A DNA stretch of 21,868 bases, taken from IMG/VR virus record IMGVR_UViG_3300025128_000393, positions 1-21,868 of that record; one strand, written 5' to 3'. How positions within the stretch are numbered: position 1 is the first letter of the stretch; the number at the start of each line of letters is the position of its first letter. Shown here one piece after another: positions 15,833 through 21,868 of the stretch. The DNA comes from a virus. The notes beneath the pieces were generated by a model. That model ran no database searches. It was not told the DNA's origin and saw only the letters and a program-made list of their open reading frames with translations. A program made the translations under genes and the position numbers.

Positions 15833-16461
15833 TTAAAAGGCCATCCTAAATTCCATATTACTAAACTATATCTCGATCCTTTTTTAACGGGGCATACTCT
15901 GTGCCACACAAAAGAAGGAAACACCACTAAAGATCCTTTAGGAAGTATATCCTTACATTTTATAGTCTTCTGTTTTTTATCAGAATCCATATCTCTAAAA
16001 TCAAATTCTAATTCTCCTCCAGTGTAATCTTTTTCACCTTCGTTTAAAGAAACTGTAACAGATAGTTTTCTAATTTTTCCATTTGACTGATCTCCTTCTT
16101 GTCTTTCATAGGGTTTGGACCAACTATCGCGATGCCAATCATAATACTGTCCTTTATTATATTTTGTAAATTGACAAGGTTCAGACCAATCCCATTGAAA
16201 ATTCCAATTAGCAGAATTATTTGCTTTTTGCACATATGGTTGAATTTCTTTGTAAATCCAACGATCACTCATCCATACAATATTAGAATCTCTTTTCTTT
16301 TTTAAATCTTTAATTTGTTTTTTATTTAAATTTTTTGTATTACTAACACCTCCCGTAACCGCCATTTGGTCTTGTAAAGATTTTCCATATTTTATAATGT
16401 CATCACAAAGTCTGTGAGGAATTACTGATTGAAAATACCAATAATAATGATTTAAATTCAT
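15829..16461 (-). CDS. 2OG-Fe(II) oxygenase, prolyl-4-hydroxylase-like (210 aa)
   Basis: This is a full-length small oxygenase with all expected catalytic residues. H110 and D112 lie in YYDWHRDSW and distal H187 in FPSFVWHRVCPV; R197 in GSRYSLVIWNLG is placed to bind the 2OG carboxylate. A KLSVTVSLNEG strand and YTGGELEF turn, hallmarks of the prolyl 4-hydroxylase/PKHD-like group, lie between them. It needs Fe(II), O2 and 2OG; the target is unknown and could be a protein side chain or a small molecule. The gene lies 4 bp after the 160-aa gene and overlaps the fusion gene by ATGA. Its leader is purely A/T with no Shine-Dalgarno sequence, suggesting low or coupled translation. Enzyme assignment is strong. 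Confidence 0.9.
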   Translation of the reverse strand: MNLNHYYWYFQSVIPHRLCDDIIKYGKSLQDQMAVTGGVSNTKNLNKKQIKDLKKKRDSNIVWMSDRWIYKEIQPYVQKANNSANWNFQWDWSEPCQFTKYNKGQYYDWHRDSWSKPYERQEGDQSNGKIRKLSVTVSLNEGEKDYTGGELEFDFRDMDSDKKQKTIKCKDILPKGSLVVFPSFVWHRVCPVKKGSRYSLVIWNLGWPFK

Positions 16462-16465
16462 ATAA

Positions 16466-16948
16466 TTAAAAATAATTAAAATTAATTACATACCTTTCTT
16501 TTCCATCAGTATTAAATTGTACTTTGTGGTTTATCATAGAATCAAAGATAACTAAGGTATTTTCTATTCCTTTAACTTTTTTACCATTTTCAAAAATGGT
16601 TGTAGCATTAGTAGTGTTGATATAAAATAAAGCAGTTTTACACGGGTATGTTTCATCCACATGAAATCGAGAACAAACTTTTTCTTTTTTAGGTAGATTA
16701 AAATTTATTCTAGATAAAATTAATGCTTTATAATCTAAATGCTTTTTAAAATAATCAGGTATTATATAATAAAATTTTGAATTAGGGTTAGATTCTCTAT
16801 ATAAATAATGTTGAAAAAGAAATCCATCTGAACTTTTTCCGTGAGTTAATTTTGGTTTATAAAACCAAGGAAAAATATCAGTAGTAACTGCTTCTTGTAT
16901 GTGTTTTAATTGTTCTTCTGTTAGAATATCTTTCTTAATTTCAAACAT
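16466..16948 (-). CDS. Small 2OG-Fe(II) oxygenase-like protein (160 aa)
   Basis: This compact protein carries an iron-site pattern: H96 and D98 in SRFHVDETYPCK, distal H141 in DSMINHKVQF, and R152 in ERYVINFNYF as probable 2OG anchor. ALFYINTTNATTIFENGKKV and NTLVIFDS, between them, fit the strands and turn of the jelly-roll core. Similar short proteins occur in T4-like marine phages. It is shorter than the usual 190-220 aa, lacking much of the N-terminal helical support, but the core appears complete. It is the first gene of the oxygenase cassette and lies 46 bp after the glycine-rich protein gene; the gap is A/T only, with no clear ribosome site or terminator. The enzyme call is reasonably strong, the substrate unknown. 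Confidence 0.82.
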   Translation of the reverse strand: MFEIKKDILTEEQLKHIQEAVTTDIFPWFYKPKLTHGKSSDGFLFQHYLYRESNPNSKFYYIIPDYFKKHLDYKALILSRINFNLPKKEKVCSRFHVDETYPCKTALFYINTTNATTIFENGKKVKGIENTLVIFDSMINHKVQFNTDGKERYVINFNYF

Positions 16949-16994
16949 TATAATAAATGTATATATATTTATTTTTAATAAAAGTCTAGATCAA

Positions 16995-18035
16995 TTACGA
17001 AATAGTTAAACAACCATTTGCTGTAAATGTAGCCACCTTATCGTTAGCGGGACCTACACAAGATGTTACTGACCCCCCTGGAGTTACTGATACAGTTGCA
17101 CAAGCAGGGACTCTCACAGCTACAAAACCTGGTCCACCACTTCCAGCGTGACCTGGAGTTAAAGAACCTCCAGCGCCATAACCGCCGCCTCCGCCACCAC
17201 CTCTATTAGTAGTTCCTGCTGTACCTGCAGCACCTCCTGGAGCACCTGCTCCACCTGTTCCACAAGGACTTCCAGCTGCAGCGCTGTTTACATATGCACT
17301 GGCAGCACCACCTCCGCCACCTGCGTAGCTAACGGCACTTCCTGTAATAGCGTTTGGATTACCAGCTCCACCTCTTCCAGAAGTTGTTCCTGGTGCGTTG
17401 TCAGCAGGTTTAGGTGGTTTTTCAGAAGCTCCACCGCCTCCCCCAAATGCACTTGGGTTTGCATAACTTGGAGATCCTGTCGGCCAACTGTTTGGTGCAC
17501 CATCATAACCTTCAACTGGATCATAACCTCCAGCATTACCAGATCCTCCTGCTCTTTCACCACTAGCAGGGCCAGGTCCTTGACCTCCGCCTCCACCAGA
17601 GCCTCCACCAAGACCACATCTAGTTGGTGAAGGGGCTGAACCACCACCTCCACCGCCACCACCTCCAGTGGCAGTAACTAAACAACCAAGACTTGAATTT
17701 GCTCCTGAATTTCCTCTTGTAGTTCGAGCAACAATAGCACCACTACCGCCGCCTCCAACAACTACAGCATAAGTTCCTGCAGCAATTGATAAAGCTGCAC
17801 TTCGAGATGCACAAGGTCCATATCCAGATGCTCTATAACCTCCAGCACCGCCACCTCCAGCACCACCAGAGCCTCCACCAGCTATTACTAAATAGTTTGC
17901 AGCATATTCTGCTGCTGCCGAAACTCCAACGCCAAATCCTAAAATTTGGTAACCAAAAGATTTGCCTCTATTTTGTGGTTTTTTTGAACCTTTACCTTGT
18001 GATTCTAAATTAAAAAAATTATTTAAATCTTTCAT
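16995..18035 (-). CDS. Glycine-rich tail-tip / adhesin-like protein
   Basis: This 346-aa protein contains about 100 glycines, mostly in runs (up to nine) between residues 49 and 305. The N-terminal region (about 12-36: GKGSKK, SFGYQILGFGVG) resembles a leader seen on other marine phage tail proteins. ANYLVIAGGGSGGAGGGGAG opens the glycine-rich domain, as in Gly_rich_2-type proteins. The C-terminal 40 residues form a Thr/Val-rich beta segment ending NGCLTIS. Seven cysteines are spread through it, unusual for a phage surface protein. Polyglycine-II sandwich domains are known in phage adhesins such as S16 gp38, which bind receptors at the fibre tip; a similar role is inferred. It lies 5 bp after the fibre gene and directly before the oxygenases, which makes it a candidate substrate for them. 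Confidence 0.8.
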   Translation of the reverse strand: MKDLNNFFNLESQGKGSKKPQNRGKSFGYQILGFGVGVSAAAEYAANYLVIAGGGSGGAGGGGAGGYRASGYGPCASRSAALSIAAGTYAVVVGGGGSGAIVARTTRGNSGANSSLGCLVTATGGGGGGGGGSAPSPTRCGLGGGSGGGGGQGPGPASGERAGGSGNAGGYDPVEGYDGAPNSWPTGSPSYANPSAFGGGGGASEKPPKPADNAPGTTSGRGGAGNPNAITGSAVSYAGGGGGAASAYVNSAAAGSPCGTGGAGAPGGAAGTAGTTNRGGGGGGGYGAGGSLTPGHAGSGGPGFVAVRVPACATVSVTPGGSVTSCVGPANDKVATFTANGCLTIS

Positions 18036-18040
18036 ATTTA

Positions 18041-21000
18041 TTACGCATCGTTAGCAGCATCAGTTGTAAAAAATATTTTAATGCCATGTAATCTCATATC
18101 ACCATCCATATCGTCATTACCATCAGATACATCTCTACCAATTCTAAAATAACAAAGATCATTATCTGCTGGAGTTCCTGCAATTGTTACTGCACCACTT
18201 TCAGCAGTAACATTTAATTCTTCAACGGCTCCTTGTGCATCATCTGTAACAACTACAGCTGTTCCATAAGCAACATCAATAGTTTCATTATCATTCATTG
18301 CTACACCCTCTAATGATATAGCAACACCAGTAGTGGCCGCTATACCAGACCAAAAACATTGAAAAGTAACTGTACCTAAATTCCATGACTTAGGAAAAGC
18401 CACAGCAAATTGAGCAAACTCGTCACTATCTTTATCAAAATCTAAAACATTCATATCAGGTCTACCTGAAGTTGTTTCCACTGTTGCTAAAGTAGCACAA
18501 CCATTTGAAGTTGTAGGTGTCATAGCTTGTGCGGGAACCCATATAGTTTGTTTTCCTGCTTCAGCTAATGTTCCTACACCATCTAATTTATTTAATTCTG
18601 CTGCTGTTGATGTAACATTAGTTCCACCAATATCTAAAGTTGTCATTTGAACTTCGCCTGCAACAGTTAATATAGCTGAACCTAAAGTTAATAAATCTGT
18701 ATCACCTCCACCACCTATTGTACCACCGCTTTTAATTACAAGATCATCTTTAACTGTAAGAAGTCCAGCAGAAGATATTGTTAATGCATCATTAGTTGAA
18801 GCAACACCAATAGTACCACCATCTTTAATCATTAAATCATCTGCAATAGTTAATAGTCCAGCAGAACTTAAACTCATTTTTGAAGATGCAGCTTCGCTTG
18901 CTCCAGTGTGAAATTCTAATTTTGTAGCATTATTAGAAGAACTAAAGTCTCCTTCTGAAACTGCTTGAATTGCAGCGGCTACCAAAATAGCATCTGTTCC
19001 AGTCCCTTCATCAGGAGCTTGGAATCTAATAGCACCCATAACATCATTTGCTGCCATGTCTGTTTCACCAGTTTGTAGTGTTAATACAATTGGTTTGTCA
19101 TCAGCTGTAGCTGTGTGTTTTAATTTTAATCCAACATCAGCGTCATGTGTAAGTGTAATTTCTGAATCAGCACCAAAAGTTAAAGCTGCTGCATCTGAAA
19201 TTAAACCAAGATCATCACCAACAGTTAAATCTGTTGCAACCTTAACAGTTGTATCATCATCTAAAGTTAATACAGTTGTTCCATCGTATTGTTTAAATAT
19301 TAAATCATCTGTATCAACTTCTAATTTAATTACTTGAGCACCTGCAGTGCCATCCATATCTAATGTTAATTGTAATGTTCCTGCATCTTTAAATTCTACA
19401 TTTCCACCTGCTGCATCTAGAACAATATCTGCTGTTGCATCTAAAGTAATATCAGCGCCAGAATCTATTTCTGCAATTATAGGAGTAGTTAAAGTTTTGT
19501 TTGTTAAAGTATCTTCTGAAACAAGAGATACTAAAGTTGAACTAGCACCAGCTGGTAAAGTTAAAGTATTTGTAACACTAGCCGAGTGAGGTTGTGCAAT
19601 AACTATTTGACCATGTGAATTAGCTTCACAATTAAATTGTATAGCACCTGAATTAGTATCACCTTTAATTGTTACATGGCCTGTACCTTTTGCTACTATT
19701 TCAAGATCAATATTAGAATCACCACCTGTTGCTGATAATAGTGGAGCACCACCTGTTGCAGCATTTGTAATATCAAATTGGTTAACTGCTGAACCTGTTG
19801 TTTGAAATATAATTTGTTCATTACCATTTTCATCTGCTATAAAATGTGCATCATCAATTAAAATATTTGCAGAGTTAGTATCTAAATCACCACCTAATTG
19901 AGGTGAAGTATCTTCTACTATATCTGCTATTGCACCAGATGTAGCAAGTCCTGCTACAATTGCTGATCGTGCAATTTTTTTAAGTCCACCACCCGAAGTA
20001 TCTACTGCTATAAAAACATCATCATTAGCAACTGTAGATATTTCTGATAAATCACCTGCGGCAATTGAATTAAAGTTTGTACCATCTGCAACTAATAAAT
20101 TACCTGCAGTGTTTGTACCCATAGTAATATCATCACCTGATACTGTAAGATCTCCTGATATAGTTAAATTACCACCAGATGATAAAGACATTTTTTCAGC
20201 TGCTGCTTCTGAAGCACCTGTTTTAAAACTTAATTTTGTAGCATTTGAAGAAGAACTAAAGTCACCTTCAGAAACTGCTTCAATACCTGCTGCAACTAAT
20301 ATTGCATCTGTTCCCGTTCCTTCATCAGGTGCTTGAAAATCTATTTTACCAATTACATCATTTGCTGCAATATCTGTTTCCCCTGTTTGTAATGTTAAAG
20401 AAACAGGTTTATCATCAGCAGTTGCTGTATGTTTTAAAGTTAATCCTGTATCAGCAACGTGTGTAAGTTTTATTTCTTGATCGTCACCAAAATTTATAAC
20501 AGCTCCATCTGCTAAAAATAAATCTGAAAATTCTAATGAAGTAGTACCAAGAGTGGCTCCATCAGATGCATCCGGAACAAAAGCTGTTGTTGCTGTAATA
20601 GTTGTTGCTTGAAAAGTTCCATTTGTTGTTAAACCTGTATCTGCTGCGTGAGTAACAGTTATATCTGAATCTGCACCAAAACTTAGTACAGCAGAGTCAC
20701 TTAATAATTTAACATCATCACCAAATACTGCATCTTTTGCTACAGATAAACCACCATCAGTTTGTAATGATCCATCTGTTGTAGAAGTTGCTTCAGTAGT
20801 ATCATCTGTTTTTACAATACCACTAGCTGTAACTGTTGTAGCAGTTAATGCTTGTGCAGCAATCGTGCTGCCTGCTTGTGCAGTAAAAGTATTTGCAGTA
20901 AATTGAAAATCATCAGCTCCTGCAATTTTAATATCTATTTGGTCATCAGTATCTGCTGTAATACTTGTATCCGCATCAGCATCTAAAATTAATTCATTAC

Positions 21001-21463
21001 CATCTAAGTCATGATCTCCAGTAGATGCAATACCTGTATCAACTAAATTTGGATTAGTTGCATGATCAGCTGTTGCATAAACAAGTTTAGTTCCTTTGTC
21101 TGTTGCAGCAAACGTAACTGAACTTCCTGAACCAGTAGCATATTTAAATTGAACTGTATAAGCACCAGATGTGCCATTAACTAAAACATACATCTGTTGA
21201 ACATCTAAAGGAATTGTTACAATTTGATTTCCAGTAATTGTTCCAGTAAATTTTATAATTCTATGCGCAAGAACTGCATCTACTGACCCATCAGAAACAG
21301 ATAATGTTGTTGTATCAGCTGAACCCCCTATATCTTGTTCTATATAACCACCAGCTATTTGTTCTACAATTTGTAAATTGGTGTTGGTAGTTGTTCCCCA
21401 TGTACCGGCATTTTCGCCGGTTGTCATTAGTTCTGTTCCAAGACCTGTAAAACTTGATGCCAT
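18041..21463 (-). CDS. Tail fibre / receptor-binding protein with internal repeats
   Basis: This 1140-aa protein has a fibre layout. Residues 1-135 form a conserved base containing FTGLGTELMTTGENAGTWGT and YVLVNGTSGAYTVQF, which I recognise from marine phage fibres. Residues about 135-960 are Asp/Thr/Ala-rich beta repeats with recurring LTISGDL, FGADSEITLTH and ILDADAD-type units. A block of about 110 residues occurs twice (about 321-432 and 759-871; shared EGTGTDAILVAA and SEGDFSSS). Residues about 965-1140 (TIWVPAQAMTPTTSNG to TDAANDA) match a C-terminal domain common on such fibres, likely receptor-binding or trimerising. The ATG at 21461-21463 follows AGGAGAA (21473-21467), overlapping the upstream stop. 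A fibre role is strongly supported by composition and domains; the receptor is unknown. Confidence 0.9.
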   Translation of the reverse strand: MASSFTGLGTELMTTGENAGTWGTTTNTNLQIVEQIAGGYIEQDIGGSADTTTLSVSDGSVDAVLAHRIIKFTGTITGNQIVTIPLDVQQMYVLVNGTSGAYTVQFKYATGSGSSVTFAATDKGTKLVYATADHATNPNLVDTGIASTGDHDLDGNELILDADADTSITADTDDQIDIKIAGADDFQFTANTFTAQAGSTIAAQALTATTVTASGIVKTDDTTEATSTTDGSLQTDGGLSVAKDAVFGDDVKLLSDSAVLSFGADSDITVTHAADTGLTTNGTFQATTITATTAFVPDASDGATLGTTSLEFSDLFLADGAVINFGDDQEIKLTHVADTGLTLKHTATADDKPVSLTLQTGETDIAANDVIGKIDFQAPDEGTGTDAILVAAGIEAVSEGDFSSSSNATKLSFKTGASEAAAEKMSLSSGGNLTISGDLTVSGDDITMGTNTAGNLLVADGTNFNSIAAGDLSEISTVANDDVFIAVDTSGGGLKKIARSAIVAGLATSGAIADIVEDTSPQLGGDLDTNSANILIDDAHFIADENGNEQIIFQTTGSAVNQFDITNAATGGAPLLSATGGDSNIDLEIVAKGTGHVTIKGDTNSGAIQFNCEANSHGQIVIAQPHSASVTNTLTLPAGASSTLVSLVSEDTLTNKTLTTPIIAEIDSGADITLDATADIVLDAAGGNVEFKDAGTLQLTLDMDGTAGAQVIKLEVDTDDLIFKQYDGTTVLTLDDDTTVKVATDLTVGDDLGLISDAAALTFGADSEITLTHDADVGLKLKHTATADDKPIVLTLQTGETDMAANDVMGAIRFQAPDEGTGTDAILVAAAIQAVSEGDFSSSNNATKLEFHTGASEAASSKMSLSSAGLLTIADDLMIKDGGTIGVASTNDALTISSAGLLTVKDDLVIKSGGTIGGGGDTDLLTLGSAILTVAGEVQMTTLDIGGTNVTSTAAELNKLDGVGTLAEAGKQTIWVPAQAMTPTTSNGCATLATVETTSGRPDMNVLDFDKDSDEFAQFAVAFPKSWNLGTVTFQCFWSGIAATTGVAISLEGVAMNDNETIDVAYGTAVVVTDDAQGAVEELNVTAESGAVTIAGTPADNDLCYFRIGRDVSDGNDDMDGDMRLHGIKIFFTTDAANDA
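18850..19190 (-). repeat. Fibre internal duplication, C-terminal copy
   Basis: This stretch encodes the second copy of a block of about 110 residues (LKHTATADDKP, LQTGETDMAANDV, GTGTDAILVAAA, SEGDFSSSNNATKL, KMSLSSAGLLTI). It is near-identical in protein sequence to the copy at about 20165-20500. The nucleotide sequences are diverged at many third positions, so this is an old duplication or one kept by selection. Boundaries are approximate. Confidence 0.8.
20165..20500 (-). repeat. Fibre internal duplication, N-terminal copy
   Basis: This is the first copy of the block (LKHTATADDKP, LQTGETDIAANDV, GTGTDAILVAAG, SEGDFSSSSNATKL, KMSLSSGGNLTI). A partial third echo (FGADSDITVTHAADTGLTTN) lies further towards the N-terminus at about 20630-20690. 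Boundaries are approximate. Confidence 0.8.
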
Positions 21464-21466
21464 TTA

Positions 21467-21473
21467 TTCTCCT
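21467..21473 (-). promoter_or_regulatory. Ribosome binding site of the tail fibre gene
   Basis: The minus strand reads AGGAGAA three nucleotides before the ATG at 21463 and overlaps the TAG stop (21474-21472) of the preceding gene. This supports the fibre start and coupling to the upstream gene. Confidence 0.65.
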
Positions 21474-21868
21474 ATGCGCTTCCTACAAATACTTCTACAT
21501 CACATGAATCAGTATCTGCATCTGCTGTAATATCTACTAAATCATTTAATGATACTGTTAATGCAGAACCTCCTGCATGCATTGTATCTACAACTCCACC
21601 ACTATTATCACCTGGATATATAAACGAGTGACCAGCGTCTACTTTAATTGCAAACTCTGTACTATCTTCATCTCTAAATGTTAATGTAATGTGGTTAGTT
21701 GAATCTAAATTTGTAATTCTAATATATCTAACATCATCTTCATCAAACTGACCTGCTAAATAACTTTTTGATAAATCTGTTGAAGAGGCTGTAGCAAAAC
21801 CTAACAACCCTGTTTCTGTTGTTGATATTGTAACTATTCTTTTAACAATTTCATTAACACTTGAAATA
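21472..21868 (-). CDS. Small beta-type virion protein (5' end beyond window)
   Basis: The frame stays open to the right edge: upstream of the TTG at 21807 it continues with ISSVNEIVKRIVTISTTETG, so the TTG is not a credible start and the gene is partial. At least 131 residues are visible. The sequence is Asp/Thr/Ser-rich with alternating hydrophobic strands (VRYIRITNLDSTNHITLTF, FAIKVDAGHSFIYPGDNSGG), typical of small jelly-roll or Ig-like virion proteins in marine phages. I recognise the style but no named family with a known function. It ends in EVFVGSA and a TAG that overlaps the fibre gene's ribosome site. Adjacency to the fibre suggests a tail or decoration component. Confidence 0.75.
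   Translation of the reverse strand, partial: ISSVNEIVKRIVTISTTETGLLGFATASSTDLSKSYLAGQFDEDDVRYIRITNLDSTNHITLTFRDEDSTEFAIKVDAGHSFIYPGDNSGGVVDTMHAGGSALTVSLNDLVDITADADTDSCDVEVFVGSA

Noticed and set aside
16044-16268. Minus-strand 74-codon frame inside the 210-aa oxygenase gene
   Set aside because: It is an out-of-frame reading across the catalytic H-x-D region of a well-supported enzyme.
16949-16994. T4-type late promoter (TATAAATA) before the 160-aa gene
   Set aside because: The A/T-rich gap has only partial resemblance and no exact TATAAATA on the coding strand; no sigma-like late factor is visible in the window.
17288-17662. Alternate minus-strand frame of 124 codons inside the glycine-rich gene
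   Set aside because: Val/Glu/Leu-rich sequence is the frame-shifted reading of GGN glycine codons; the glycine-rich frame has known-type ends and correct spacing to its neighbours.
17160-17900. CRISPR-like or tandem DNA repeats
   Set aside because: The repeated CCACCTCC-like triplets encode glycine runs with irregular spacing; there are no constant repeats with unique spacers.

Overview
The window looks like part of an AT-rich, tightly packed marine phage genome, most like the short-tailed (podovirus-type) phages of SAR11/Pelagibacter and related uncultivated marine viruses. I base this on protein patterns known from that group: a P22 gp10-like tail protein, very large Ala/Gly-rich candidate ejection proteins, a repeat-built tail fibre, a glycine-rich tip protein and several phage 2-oxoglutarate (2OG) oxygenases. 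I saw no integrase, terminase, capsid or portal gene, so the window is only part of a genome and lifestyle cannot be decided.

Layout. The left edge (1-370, + strand) holds the 3' end of a SNF2-type helicase gene, probably the end of an early or DNA-metabolism block. All other genes are on the minus strand and form one nearly gap-free late unit transcribed from 21868 towards 399. In transcription order it contains: a small beta-type virion protein cut by the right edge; a 1140-aa tail fibre; a 346-aa glycine-rich adhesin-like protein; a cassette of four genes with 2OG-Fe(II) oxygenase-like domains, one fused to an N-terminal methyltransferase (13738-16948); a 172-aa conserved virion-associated protein; the 714-aa gp10-like tail protein; a 54-aa gene (10858-11022); a 113-aa small virion protein; a structured 76-bp intergenic segment; then proteins of 432, 301, 458 and 1461 aa that look like an internal or ejection module; a 619-aa protein with a conserved C-terminal orphan domain; and a 64-aa coiled-coil plus membrane-anchor protein. 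The two blocks converge with only 28 bp between stop codons.

How it works together. The minus-strand unit appears to make the tail, receptor-binding parts and ejected proteins. The oxygenase/methyltransferase cassette lies among structural genes, directly downstream of the fibre and glycine-rich protein. This suggests, without proving it, that the enzymes act late, possibly modifying virion proteins or a host surface molecule. It is the most interesting part of the window, especially the methyltransferase-oxygenase fusion, which has an in-frame internal ATG preceded by a Shine-Dalgarno-like GAGG. Many junctions are 1-20 nt overlaps, four of them TAATG, pointing to translational coupling. Apart from 10441-10516 there is almost no non-coding DNA, and no stretch above 300 bases lacks a gene.
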